DNA from: Candidatus Riflebacteria bacterium HGW-Riflebacteria-2
Lineage (GTDB): Bacteria; Muiribacteriota; Ozemobacteria; Ozemobacterales; Ozemobacteraceae
DNA: 54,077 nucleotides
Direction: 5' to 3'
Assembly (NCBI GenBank): GCA_002839435.1
Contig: PGYA01000029.1
Location: 1 to 54,077 of the forward strand
In this document: positions 1-8,418 of the stretch, in pieces
How the letters are laid out: every line of letters begins with the position of its first letter
Numbering within the stretch: the stretch's first letter is position 1
The notes under the pieces: generated by a model
What the model saw: the letters and a program-made list of their open reading frames with translations, nothing else
Databases searched by the model: none
What the model was told of the DNA's origin: nothing
Position numbers and translations under genes: made by a program

Positions 1-1
1 G

Positions 2-958
2 GGCCTGACCTCGCCAAGCAAGGCTTACCGGCTGTGCTGCATTATCGCTCTCGACTCAATCGACGATCGCCGCATCGCGTTTTCCATCATGCAAACCCTT
101 CTGCCAGATGAAGAATCAGACGTCATAAAGCATGCCGTTAAAACTCTGGCTCGTTATTTCTTCCATGACGATTTCAGGTTGAAAGGCGCAATCACTGACT
201 TTTTCCTGAGTCTCGGCAAAATGATAACTGAACCCCTGTCTGAATACATAGACGAACTGGAGAACGAGATAGACCGAAAATCTCTGGTAGACATGATTGA
301 AAGTGTCGGTGGCACGGTCAACCCCGAATTGCTAAGAGCCAAAGGCGAGGCCAGGGTTGTGCTTTCAGACAATCATCTCGACGAGGTGCTTGAAAAACGA
401 CGTCAAGCACTTGAAGAACTCGAAAAATACGACGAACTGATAAAAACCACCCATACCCTCGATCTTTCCGTCATGTTCACGGACGTAAAAGGTTACACGG
501 CATTCAGCGCCAAAGCCTCATTGTCAGAAGTCATGTCTATGCTCAAACAGCATGACGAAATTCTAAAACCGGTATTTGAGAAGCATTCGGGTGAAGTTCT
601 CAAAAAAATCGGCGATGCCTTTCTTGTCGTATTTGAGAACCACAATAACGCCATTCTGGCAGCCATCGAAATTCAACGCAAACTCAACGCCTTTAACGCC
701 TCAGTGCCCGAAGATCGCAAGCTTGCCATAAGAATCGCCGTCAACAGCGGCTCGGTCATCCGAACCGAAAACGACGTTCTCGGCGACACGGTAAACCTCG
801 CCTCACGCCTGGAGGGCGTTGGCGACGCATTCGAAATCTTGATTTCTGAATTCACCCTGCAACGCATCAATCGCCAGATATTCGAAATAGAGGCTCATGG
901 CGAGCACGTTTTGAAAGGGATCGACAAGCCGGTAAAATCATACAAGGTCAAGTGGTAA
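2..958 (+). CDS. HEAT-like / class III adenylate-guanylate cyclase (5'-partial)
   Basis: The reading frame is open from the first bases of the window, so the N-terminus lies outside; the methionine at 89 is probably internal. The first ~100 residues are helical and HEAT-like. The rest is a class III nucleotide cyclase domain. FTDVKGYTAFS carries the first metal-binding Asp, KKIGDAFLVVF the second, and GDTVNLASRLEG holds the Asn and Arg that stabilise the transition state, so the enzyme looks active. Expected reaction: ATP (or GTP) to the 3',5'-cyclic nucleotide plus pyrophosphate. Substrate choice cannot be settled by eye. It ends 7 bp from the convergent HEAT-PilT gene. Two neighbouring genes both carry HEAT-type repeats, which suggests a shared signalling or motility context (inference). 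Confidence 0.85.
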   Translation, partial: GLTSPSKAYRLCCIIALDSIDDRRIAFSIMQTLLPDEESDVIKHAVKTLARYFFHDDFRLKGAITDFFLSLGKMITEPLSEYIDELENEIDRKSLVDMIESVGGTVNPELLRAKGEARVVLSDNHLDEVLEKRRQALEELEKYDELIKTTHTLDLSVMFTDVKGYTAFSAKASLSEVMSMLKQHDEILKPVFEKHSGEVLKKIGDAFLVVFENHNNAILAAIEIQRKLNAFNASVPEDRKLAIRIAVNSGSVIRTENDVLGDTVNLASRLEGVGDAFEILISEFTLQRINRQIFEIEAHGEHVLKGIDKPVKSYKVKW

Positions 959-965
959 GTTAGGA

Positions 966-3764
966 TCAGTGACCTTTGACCTGAGGTTTGTCGGTTATCG
1001 CGGGCTTCCCTACTCCCGGCGGCTGTTTATCGTTCCTGGCAGGCTCCGGCGCATTTGCAAATGTCCGTCCAGTCTTTTTACCACTGCGTTCTTCCATGCG
1101 CTTCTGGAATTCCTTCTTGTCTTCAGCATTTTTCAGACCGTCATCGTAAGTGATCTTCTTTACCACGACAAGGTCTTCCAGGCACTGATCCATGGTCAAC
1201 ATGCCATCGGCGCGACTGGTCTGCATAATGGTGATAAGCTGATCGGTCTTGTCTTCCTTGATACAGCGCTTAACCGGAGTTGAACCGACAAGTACCTCAT
1301 AAGCCATAACGCGACCGGCAGAAAGATAGGCAGGAACCAGCCGCTGCGAAACGACGCCACGCAACGTGCCAGCCAGCTGCATGCGCACTGACTGCTGTAG
1401 ATCACCTGGGAAACTGCCGATAATGCGGTGAATCGATTCATAAGCGTTGATTGTATGGAGTGTCGAAAAAACAAGGTGACCGGTTTCAGCGGCAGCGATA
1501 GCCAGATTCATGGTCTCGAGGTCGCGCATTTCACCGACGAGTATGACGTCTGGATCTTCGCGAAGAGCGCTGCGCAGAGCATTGGAAAACGACAGCGTAT
1601 TGGTGCCGAGTTCGCGCTGCGTAACGACGCTGCGTTTATGCTGATGGACAAATTCAATCGGGTCTTCAATGGTAATAATATGGTCATATCGCGTGCGATT
1701 TACGAAATCAATCATGGCCGCCAGGGTCGTCGATTTACCAGACCCGGTTGCGCCGGTAACCAGGATGAGACCGGTCTTGTTGTTACAGATCTTTTCCATG
1801 ATTGAGCGGTCGATCGATAACTCATCGAAACTCGGCACAGTGTTGGGGATAATGCGGAATACGCCAGCCATACCGTTCTTCTGCATGAAAACGTTGACAC
1901 GGAAACGGGCACAATCTGAAACTTCGTAAGAAAAGTCGAGCTCCATGCGTTCGTTGAACTCGCGCTTCTGGACATCATTCATAATTGAGAACAGTAGAAA
2001 ACGGCTCTTTTCAGGAGTGATGTTTTCGAATGTCGTTCTGACAAGTTCGCCATGAATTCTTATACTGGGCGGCAGACCAATAGCTATATGCAGGTCAGAG
2101 CCACGTTCTTCGTGTAAATAGTAAAGCAGTTCCTTGAGATCGGTGATGTTTTCCTTGTTGAACTTGCGGCGCAGAACCCTGGTTTCGACGTTCTCAGGTT
2201 TGAGCGAATCAAAAGTGATTTTTTCATCACGTAATACCGCATCGAGCTGATCTTCGGACAGCTTGGAAACCAGCGAAATCATGCGGTCTTTTTCGACGTC
2301 GGTAGAATTATCGTAAAGGTTAAGAAACGACGAAACACCAAAATAATCGCGACGCTTAAGAATTTCGCGCGACCACCAGGCGATGTCTGAGCTCTTGTCA
2401 AAGCAGGCCGCTACCAGCTCTTTCAGGAAAGCGTTACGTGGCTGGCGTGAAAGATTTTCGACGATCGTATGTCTGATCGAAAGATCTTTGTCGTCAAGTT
2501 TCAGCAGCAGCAGACCGGCGATGAGCTCGAATTTCTGAAGTTTGGAAATAGCTTCAATCGCACAGGTTCGCACCAGGGTGTTCCTGGAGTTGTCGATCAG
2601 GAAAAGCAGAGGTCGCAGCGCTTCCTTGGAACCGATAACACCGATAACCTTGAGAACCTGTATGATCAGCTCTTCATCTTCAGTATCGAGACATGCCAGC
2701 AGAGGATCAACGGCATGCACGCCAAGCTGAGACAGTATTCTGTGTGAGTATTCCTGAATAAAAATTGATTCATCTTTAAGATATGGCAGAAGTTCAGCTA
2801 CGACTGAGGGGTCTCTGACTTCACCCAGCGCTGTAAGCAGAAAATATTTGGCTTCCTGGGTCGGAGCGCCAAATTTTTCGTTGAACAACTTGATTACTTC
2901 GAGCCCGAGAACTTTGCCGAGCAGCATCATCATGCTGAGGCGGGTATCCTTGGTGGCAGTCGGGAAAATCGCCATGACCGGCGATACAACCTCGCGGCCC
3001 CAGTTGGTAAGCGATTTTATCGCTTCCTGACGCACTACCATCGAGTCATCATCGAGAAGACCAAGAAGGGTCTTCATTGAGTTCTCGTTCTTGATTTCGC
3101 CGAGACCGGCACAGATATATGGCTTGTAAGCGCCTGTGCGATCTGATTCGAGCATGCGTTGAAAAAGCATGAACGCCTTTTCACGCAGAATCAGAGGAAT
3201 TATCTTGATACATTCATATTTCTGCTGACTCGAGCAGCTCTGAAAGTATTCCTGAATGATCTGATATATCGAGTCACCCTGCTCGATCAGCGCGCGTTTT
3301 GCCTGTTTGCGAACGATCCAGCTCGGATCGGAAATCTTATCGAGAAACGCGACAATTACTCTTTTATCAGGGTTCTTAGCAAGCGCTTCGACGACAATTT
3401 TTCTGATTTCGTCGTTTTCACGACTGTTGAGAATGTCGAGCAGTTCATCCTGATGTACAAAGCCAAGTTCGATAAGAATAAAGAAGGCCCAGAAGCGCAC
3501 GGTCATGTCTGATGACAGTCGAAGAGCCGGCAAAACATCCTTAAGAATAGTCGGATAGTTGATTACTATCTGGACTGCCTTCTTCTGAATGCTCTCAAAC
3601 TTGCTGGCAAGAGCTATAGGCAGCGTGGTTGAGACAACTTTTTTCTGCTTTTCAGAATTCTGTGACTGCAACAGAGAAGCGAGCTTGTCAAGCGCCTGTT
3701 CGTTATCAAGAAAGTCCTGACTGCGCAGCTTGTCCTGTAGGCTTAAGAGGATTTCCTCTATCAT
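966..3764 (-). CDS. HEAT-repeat protein fused to PilT-type pilus ATPase
   Basis: The protein has 932 residues, about two and a half times a normal PilT (~350). Residues 1 to ~530 are tandem HEAT-like helical pairs. Residues ~545-890 are a PilT-type secretion ATPase: Walker A GATGSGKSTT near 669, an Asp box/Walker B region DPDVILVGEMRD near 737, and a His-box region ETGHLVFSTLHT near 758. PilT proteins are cytoplasmic hexamers that power type IV pilus retraction. The HEAT part could be a docking platform for a partner or the pilus base (inference). The tail of ~45 residues is Pro/Lys-rich and disordered. A GGGGAA about 10 bp upstream of the ATG is a plausible ribosome site. HEAT proteins recur beside pseudopilins at 29-35 kb. 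Confidence 0.9.
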   Translation of the reverse strand: MIEEILLSLQDKLRSQDFLDNEQALDKLASLLQSQNSEKQKKVVSTTLPIALASKFESIQKKAVQIVINYPTILKDVLPALRLSSDMTVRFWAFFILIELGFVHQDELLDILNSRENDEIRKIVVEALAKNPDKRVIVAFLDKISDPSWIVRKQAKRALIEQGDSIYQIIQEYFQSCSSQQKYECIKIIPLILREKAFMLFQRMLESDRTGAYKPYICAGLGEIKNENSMKTLLGLLDDDSMVVRQEAIKSLTNWGREVVSPVMAIFPTATKDTRLSMMMLLGKVLGLEVIKLFNEKFGAPTQEAKYFLLTALGEVRDPSVVAELLPYLKDESIFIQEYSHRILSQLGVHAVDPLLACLDTEDEELIIQVLKVIGVIGSKEALRPLLFLIDNSRNTLVRTCAIEAISKLQKFELIAGLLLLKLDDKDLSIRHTIVENLSRQPRNAFLKELVAACFDKSSDIAWWSREILKRRDYFGVSSFLNLYDNSTDVEKDRMISLVSKLSEDQLDAVLRDEKITFDSLKPENVETRVLRRKFNKENITDLKELLYYLHEERGSDLHIAIGLPPSIRIHGELVRTTFENITPEKSRFLLFSIMNDVQKREFNERMELDFSYEVSDCARFRVNVFMQKNGMAGVFRIIPNTVPSFDELSIDRSIMEKICNNKTGLILVTGATGSGKSTTLAAMIDFVNRTRYDHIITIEDPIEFVHQHKRSVVTQRELGTNTLSFSNALRSALREDPDVILVGEMRDLETMNLAIAAAETGHLVFSTLHTINAYESIHRIIGSFPGDLQQSVRMQLAGTLRGVVSQRLVPAYLSAGRVMAYEVLVGSTPVKRCIKEDKTDQLITIMQTSRADGMLTMDQCLEDLVVVKKITYDDGLKNAEDKKEFQKRMEERSGKKTGRTFANAPEPARNDKQPPGVGKPAITDKPQVKGH

Positions 3765-3875
3765 ATGGTGACTGTTCCCCTGTTGGTTGAGCGGGTATTA
3801 TAACAGAAGAATTATAACAGCAAAACAGCTACGTGCAATAGAAATATTCAAAAAATGCAAATTCCCGCCAGAAAA

Positions 3876-4577
3876 CTAATAACTGCAGACTGGAAGGCCG
3901 GGAGTTTTGAGCAATATTCGCTCTGAGGTTACGAACATGGCAGCACCGGCTTCTATACAGCAACAGTAGCCCTGCAGCGATATTTCGGCAGCAGCGGCTG
4001 GAAGTTCGAGCGCACGTCGCAGTGCCGCTTCGTTTAGAGGTGCCAGTTCAAAGATATTCTGCGCCAGCACAAAATCATGCAGAGCGGCATAACGACCAGG
4101 CATTTTCGCAGCGCGCCTTAACAGCCAAAGGGCCAGTGGCACCGATATAACCAGGCCTTCTGCCCTGCCAGCAAGCGCCAGAAGCCCGGCCGCCCCATCT
4201 CCATCAGCCAGCCAGGTCATCAGCGGCCCGGCATCGACCGCCAGCAAACCACCGCCAAAGCCGGCGAGCCGTTCACCAGTCACATGTTCTGGCGCTTTGA
4301 TGACACCACGCAGTAGCCCTCGGCCAGCGACAAAACGCTCGCGCCAGTAGGTTGTCCGGGCTGCCGGATTGTCAGAATAAAGAGCGCCGCGCCGCTGATC
4401 GAGCCAGGCAGTTATCTCAGACCTGATAAAAACGGTACGACGACCGGCATGGCGGGCCATAATTGCGAATTCAGGTCGATGGTTTGGCGAACTGGGTGAC
4501 ATCCAGGCCTGTACGGTATGTCGGGATACCCGCAACAGCGATGCCACTTCCGCTAGAGTTATCAGGCTGTCTGCCAT
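3876..4577 (-). CDS. Excisionase/MerR-type HTH fused to degenerate PIN-like domain
   Basis: The ATG at 4577 is preceded by AGGAGG with a 7-base gap, giving 233 residues; a longer reading upstream has no such site and would cover the promoter. Residues ~5-60 form a winged helix-turn-helix of the excisionase/MerR type (LAEVASLLRVSRHTVQAW). Residues ~110-225 resemble a PIN (VapC-like) fold: the first acidic residue survives (VDAGPLM, D115), and VTSER near 217-220 sits where VapC has a TxD motif. The usual second acidic position falls at or near W151 and the third near L201/Q202, so the nuclease centre looks broken. A likely role is a DNA-binding regulator using a PIN fold for sensing or dimerisation. 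Three phased repeats in its own promoter suggest autoregulation (inference). The PIN assignment is by pattern only. Confidence 0.6.
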   Translation of the reverse strand: MADSLITLAEVASLLRVSRHTVQAWMSPSSPNHRPEFAIMARHAGRRTVFIRSEITAWLDQRRGALYSDNPAARTTYWRERFVAGRGLLRGVIKAPEHVTGERLAGFGGGLLAVDAGPLMTWLADGDGAAGLLALAGRAEGLVISVPLALWLLRRAAKMPGRYAALHDFVLAQNIFELAPLNEAALRRALELPAAAAEISLQGYCCCIEAGAAMFVTSERILLKTPGLPVCSY

Positions 4578-4598
4578 AACAAAGCCTCCTGCCAGATG

Positions 4599-4637
4599 AT
4601 TATTTGATATGTTACAATATTTTACAATATTTAACAA
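4599..4637 (-). promoter_or_regulatory. Promoter with three phased 10-bp operator repeats for the HTH-PIN gene
   Basis: On the minus strand three directly repeated decamers follow each other without gaps: TTGTTAAATA (4637-4628), TTGTAAAATA (4627-4618) and TTGTAACATA (4617-4608). The period of 10 bp places them on one face of the helix. The middle copy supplies a -35 box (TTGTAA, 4627-4622), followed after 17 bp by a -10 box (AATAAT, 4604-4599). A protein bound to the repeats would therefore cover the promoter of the HTH-PIN gene that starts at 4577. Confidence 0.6.
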
Positions 4638-4813
4638 CACGCAAGGAAACCTGCTCCAGATGCCTCTTTCACAAGACACCATAGCAAACCGCAAACCTTC
4701 AACCATAGAGAGTTCTACACGCCAATCTTCAGCAAAACCAGCTTCTGATAAGCGTCAAGCCGGGCAAATCCGGCACAATACCGATCACTAATGACTTTTT
4801 TGCTGCAAAAAAC

Positions 4814-4842
4814 TTGACCGCGCAAGACAAATGAGCTAACAT
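4814..4842 (+). promoter_or_regulatory. Sigma-70-type promoter of rpsB-tsf
   Basis: TTGACC (4814-4819) and TAACAT (4837-4842) are separated by exactly 17 bp and lie 50 bp upstream of rpsB. This is the best housekeeping promoter in the window and fits a ribosomal-protein operon. The rest of 4578-4813 holds only the HTH-PIN promoter and no convincing gene. Confidence 0.65.
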
Positions 4843-4891
4843 ATTTCAACCAATTTAACTTTATGGAAAATCCTCCGGAGGTACAGTTTCA

Positions 4892-5704
4892 ATGTCCATG
4901 GTATCAATGAAAAGCCTGCTCGAAGCCGGCGTACATTTTGGTCATCAGACCAGAAGATGGAATCCCAAGATGGCTAAGTACATCTTCACCGCCCGCAACG
5001 GCATTTACATTATCGATCTGCAGAAGACCACAAAACTTCTCGACGAAGCCTGCGACTTCATCAAAAGTGTAGTTCGCGAAGGCAAACCCATTCTCTTCGT
5101 CAGCACCAAGCGTCAGGCACAGGACATCATCAAACAGGAAGCCGAACGCTGTGGCATGTATTTTGTCAACTATCGCTGGCTCGGCGGCATGTTGACCAAT
5201 TACGTAACTATCGAAAAGCGCATTAAAAGACTTAAAGAACTCAGCGAGCTGATTGACAGCGGCAAAATTGAGTCATACCCGAAAAAAGAAGCTTCCAAAA
5301 TGAAAAAGGAATGCGAAAAGCTCGACCGCGCTCTTGGTGGAATCAAGGACATGAAGGGCATGCCCGGCGCCCTGTTCGTAATTGATCCGCACAAAGAAGC
5401 CATTGCCGTCGCTGAAGCAAAAAAGATGGGTATTCCCATAGTTTCAGTTGTCGATACCAACTGCGATCCCGACAATATCGACTTCGTAATTCCAGGCAAT
5501 GACGATGCGATCAGGGCCGTAAAACTGGTTACCGGAATCATCGCCGATTCAGTTCTCGAATCACTCGAAGGCAAATCATTCGAAAAGGCCAGCGAAGAAG
5601 CTGAAGTCCGCGTTGAAATGGCAGAAGGCGACATCAATCTGGCAGCTGCCGCAGTCGCAGTTGAAACCGTTGAAACCGCAGATGACAAACTGGTAATCGA
5701 CTAA
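4892..5704 (+). CDS. rpsB: Small ribosomal subunit protein uS2
   Basis: This is a full-length S2 of 270 residues. Hallmarks are the N-terminal [19 protein letters not shown] block, the IYIIDLQKT segment, the [13 protein letters not shown] block and the [18 protein letters not shown] region. S2 is a late-assembling protein of the 30S head that contacts S1. A GGAGG lies about 10 bp before the chosen ATG; methionines at 4898 and 4907 are weaker alternatives. The last ~35 residues are an acidic, Ala/Val-rich tail that is commonly variable. tsf follows 22 bp later, the usual order in bacteria. Confidence 0.97.
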   Translation: MSMVSMKSLLEAGVHFGHQTRRWNPKMAKYIFTARNGIYIIDLQKTTKLLDEACDFIKSVVREGKPILFVSTKRQAQDIIKQEAERCGMYFVNYRWLGGMLTNYVTIEKRIKRLKELSELIDSGKIESYPKKEASKMKKECEKLDRALGGIKDMKGMPGALFVIDPHKEAIAVAEAKKMGIPIVSVVDTNCDPDNIDFVIPGNDDAIRAVKLVTGIIADSVLESLEGKSFEKASEEAEVRVEMAEGDINLAAAAVAVETVETADDKLVID

Positions 5705-5726
5705 TTTAAAACGAAAGGTAAAAGCT

Positions 5727-6824
5727 ATGCAGATTACTGCTCAACTCGTTAAAGAACTTCGTGAAAAAACCGGCGCCGGCATGCTCAAATGCAAAGAGGC
5801 TCTGGTGGAATGTAATGGCGATTTCGAAACCGCCGTTGACTATCTCCGCAAAAAGGGTCTTGCCTCAGCCGACAAACGCTCTGGCCGAGCCACATCACAG
5901 GGTCTGGTAATTCCTTTGGCCACCTCCGACAAGCGCACCGCTGCCATTGTCGAAGTCAACTGTGAAACTGACTTTGTCGCCAGAAACGAAGACTTCGCGG
6001 CTTTTGCCAACAAGATCGCAAATCTGGTTCTCAAAACCCCATCAGTTAAAACTGCAGAAGATCTCAACAAGCTGACTGTCGATGGTCACCCGTTCGAAGA
6101 ATTCATTAAGTCAAAAATCGCCACCACAGGCGAAAACATCTCGGTAAACCGCGCTGAACACCTCACTTTTCCCGCCGGCCAGAATGGTATCTTTGCTACC
6201 TACGTCCACGGCGAAGGCAGCATCGGCGTTCTCATTCAGGTCAAAACCGAAACCGAAGCCGCCGCGAAAAAACCGGAAGTGGATCGCTACGCCCATGAAG
6301 TAGCCCTTCAGGTTGCTGCCATGAATCCAATAGCTTTGTCTTCCGCTAACATCCCCCAGGAAGTAAAAACCAGAGAACTTAATATTGCCATCGAAAAAAC
6401 AAAAGCTGAACTAATTGGAAAAGCCGTTAACAAAGCTCTTGAAAAAGAAAAAATCAATCCCGCTCATGTTGACAGCGAAGACCACATGAAATCTAACATG
6501 GAAAAAGGCTGGATTGACCAGGAAACGGTAGACAAAGCACGAGAAATCATTAAAACGACTTCTGCTGCGGCTGCCGCTACCCTGAACGATAAAATGATTC
6601 ACTCAATTGCAGAAGGCAGATTGAACAAATATTTCATGGAAAGCTGTCTCCTTGATCAGGCCTATGTTAAAGATGACAAAATATCGATCTCTGACCTTAC
6701 CAATGAAGCGTCCAAAGCAATCGGCGCCAAAATAGAGCTGGTCTCCTATCGCAGATGGGCCCGTGGTGAAGCCGCAGCTGGCGACGCCACCCCGGAAGAA
6801 AAAGCATCTGAAGCTGCCGGGTAA
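5727..6824 (+). CDS. tsf: Elongation factor Ts
   Basis: EF-Ts recycles EF-Tu by displacing GDP. The UBA-like N-terminus (LVKELREKTGAGMLKCKEAL) and the conserved VEVNCETDFVARN block are clear. At 365 residues it is longer than the E. coli protein (283). The body holds two core subdomains, a coiled-coil insert rich in Lys/Glu, and a C-terminal module (MIHSIAEGRLNKYF, then a segment ending VSYRRWARGE). The last ~20 residues are low-complexity Ala/Glu. An AAAGG site precedes the ATG. A strong hairpin follows the stop and probably ends or attenuates the rpsB-tsf transcript. Confidence 0.97.
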   Translation: MQITAQLVKELREKTGAGMLKCKEALVECNGDFETAVDYLRKKGLASADKRSGRATSQGLVIPLATSDKRTAAIVEVNCETDFVARNEDFAAFANKIANLVLKTPSVKTAEDLNKLTVDGHPFEEFIKSKIATTGENISVNRAEHLTFPAGQNGIFATYVHGEGSIGVLIQVKTETEAAAKKPEVDRYAHEVALQVAAMNPIALSSANIPQEVKTRELNIAIEKTKAELIGKAVNKALEKEKINPAHVDSEDHMKSNMEKGWIDQETVDKAREIIKTTSAAAAATLNDKMIHSIAEGRLNKYFMESCLLDQAYVKDDKISISDLTNEASKAIGAKIELVSYRRWARGEAAAGDATPEEKASEAAG

Positions 6825-6867
6825 GAGCTCTTGTTGAAACTGATTTCCAGAAAGTTAAGGTAACCCA

Positions 6868-6910
6868 GTAGAGACGCCTGAAAGGTTCAGGCGTCTCTAC
6901 CCCTGTTTTA
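6868..6910 (+). terminator. Hairpin between tsf and pyrH
   Basis: A perfect 15-bp stem (6868-6882 paired with 6886-6900) has a 3-nt loop and is followed by CCCTGTTTT. The stem is strong but the T-run is short and starts 4 nt late, so it may attenuate transcription into pyrH rather than stop it fully. Confidence 0.7.
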
Positions 6911-6932
6911 ACAGCAGAAAAGGAACCCGAAA

Positions 6933-7664
6933 ATGACATCAGCCGTCGAACAGATACGTTTCAGACGACCACTGCTCAAGCTCAGCGGGGAAATGCTTGG
7001 CGGCAGCGATGGCTTTGGCTTCGACCGCCCAGCCCTGGATGTTTTTTCCCAGGAAATCAGAACTCTTACCACAGCCGGTATTGTTCCCGGCATAGTTCTC
7101 GGCGGCGGCAATTTTTTCCGCGGCGCCAGAACCACACTGCCGGCCATCAAACGACACCGTGCCGATGCCATCGGCATGCTTGCCACAGTCATGAATGCCA
7201 TCTGCTTTGCCGAACATCTCGAAGCAGCGGGCGTAAAAGCAAAAGTTTATTCTGCCGTGCCTTTGCATCCGCTTGTCGCGGCTTACGACATCGACGATGC
7301 AACAGCCAACATCAAGGCCGGCGTCGTCTGCCTCTATTCCGGCGGAACCGGAAACCCTTATTTCACCACAGACTCGGCGGCAGCTCTGCGCGCTATCGAA
7401 ACCGGGTGTGACGTGCTGATCAAGGGAACCAAGGTCGATGGCGTCTACGATTCTGACCCGGCCAAGAACCCCTCTGCCAGTAAATTTCAGCAGATCACCT
7501 ACGAAGAAGTTCTGCGCCGCAATCTTGGCGTCATGGATCTTGTCGCCATCACACTTTGCCGCGACAATCGCATGCCGCTGAAGGTAATCTCGCTTGCCGA
7601 ACCGGGCAACCTTTTAAAAGCCTGCTCCGGTGCTGCTACCGGCACCGATGTAATCGAAAGTTAA
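6933..7664 (+). CDS. pyrH: UMP kinase (uridylate kinase)
   Basis: A cytosolic enzyme of the amino-acid-kinase fold that phosphorylates UMP to UDP with ATP in pyrimidine synthesis. The 243-residue length is typical. Visible motifs: LLKLSGEMLGG at the N-terminus for phosphate binding, the Gly-rich GIVLGGGNFFRG loop, YSGGTGNPYFTTDSAAALRA, and KGTKVDGVYDSDP near the C-terminus. An AAGGAA lies upstream of the ATG. It sits between tsf and frr, its usual place, with the hairpin at 6868 in the gap before it. Confidence 0.96.
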   Translation: MTSAVEQIRFRRPLLKLSGEMLGGSDGFGFDRPALDVFSQEIRTLTTAGIVPGIVLGGGNFFRGARTTLPAIKRHRADAIGMLATVMNAICFAEHLEAAGVKAKVYSAVPLHPLVAAYDIDDATANIKAGVVCLYSGGTGNPYFTTDSAAALRAIETGCDVLIKGTKVDGVYDSDPAKNPSASKFQQITYEEVLRRNLGVMDLVAITLCRDNRMPLKVISLAEPGNLLKACSGAATGTDVIES

Positions 7665-7681
7665 ATCCTCAGGAGGAATAT

Positions 7682-8242
7682 ATGTCACTGGAATCAATCA
7701 TAAACGAAGCCAAAACTAAAATGGTTCAGTCGGTTGAAGTTCTTAAAAAGGAATATTCGACAATGCGCACATCCAGAGCGACACCTTCACTTCTCAGTCG
7801 CATCACAGTAAACCAATATGGTCAGGAAGTTCCGCTACAGCATGTTGCATCTGTTTCTGCCCCTGATCCCAAGTCTCTCGTTATACAGCCCTGGGACAAA
7901 ACGGTTTTGAGTGAAATCGAAAAAGCCATTCAGAAATCAGACCTTGGTCTCAATCCACAGAATGACGGCAATCTGATTCGTTTACCGATACCACCGCTCA
8001 CAGAAGAGCGCCGCAACGATCTGGTCAAGTCAGCCAAGAAAAAAGCTGAAGACTTCAAGGTAGCGCTGCGCAATGTCAGAAGAGATGCCAACGAAGACCT
8101 CAAAGCACGCGAAAAGAAGAGTGAAATAACCGAGGACGAATGCAAAAAGTCCCTCGACCGTATTCAGAAACTGACAGACGAGCACATCGCCCAGATTGAC
8201 AGCGTATTCAAGGCCAAGGAAAACGAAATTCTCGGGAAATAA
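7682..8242 (+). CDS. frr: Ribosome recycling factor
   Basis: RRF splits post-termination ribosomes together with EF-G. The ATG at 7682 has a perfect AGGAGG 5 bp upstream and gives 186 residues, the usual length; longer readings would start inside pyrH. Family blocks seen: STMRTSRATPSLL near the N-terminus, PLQHVASVSAPDPKSLVIQPWD, and LIRLPIPPLTEERRNDLVK at the end of the head domain. The C-terminal half is the long Lys/Glu-rich helix of the three-helix bundle. Confidence 0.97.
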   Translation: MSLESIINEAKTKMVQSVEVLKKEYSTMRTSRATPSLLSRITVNQYGQEVPLQHVASVSAPDPKSLVIQPWDKTVLSEIEKAIQKSDLGLNPQNDGNLIRLPIPPLTEERRNDLVKSAKKKAEDFKVALRNVRRDANEDLKAREKKSEITEDECKKSLDRIQKLTDEHIAQIDSVFKAKENEILGK

Positions 8243-8245
8243 ACC

Positions 8246-8416
8246 ATGTACAAAATAACCGAAGAATGCGTGTCATGCGGAACCTGTCAGCCGGTATGCC
8301 CGGTTAAAGCGATCAAAGTGGGATTCCCGTATGTTATAACCGCCAAATGCATTGATTGCGGCAAGTGCGCCGAAGTCTGCCCGGTCGATGCGATAGTAGC
8401 GGACGGCCAGGAATAA
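8246..8416 (+). CDS. Small 2[4Fe-4S] ferredoxin
   Basis: A 56-residue protein with two clusters of the CxxCxxCxxxCP type: C8, C11, C14 and C18 before a Pro, then C35, C38, C41 and C45 before a Pro. It is a low-potential electron carrier of the clostridial ferredoxin type. The start is 4 bp after the frr stop and the stop is 2 bp before the uppS start, so it sits tightly inside the translation/lipid operon. An upstream AGGA-like site is not obvious, and coupling to frr is likely. A dedicated redox partner is not visible next to it; candidates include the radical-SAM enzymes at the far end (speculative). Confidence 0.92.
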   Translation: MYKITEECVSCGTCQPVCPVKAIKVGFPYVITAKCIDCGKCAEVCPVDAIVADGQE

Positions 8417-8418
8417 CA

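Noticed and set aside
3876..4577. Complete toxin-antitoxin pair
   Set aside because: Only one gene is present, the PIN-like centre lacks acidic residues, and no second small gene flanks it.
4609..4791. Open frame of 60 codons on the plus strand upstream of rpsB
   Set aside because: It has no ribosome site, begins inside the operator repeats of the HTH-PIN gene, and its composition is not protein-like.
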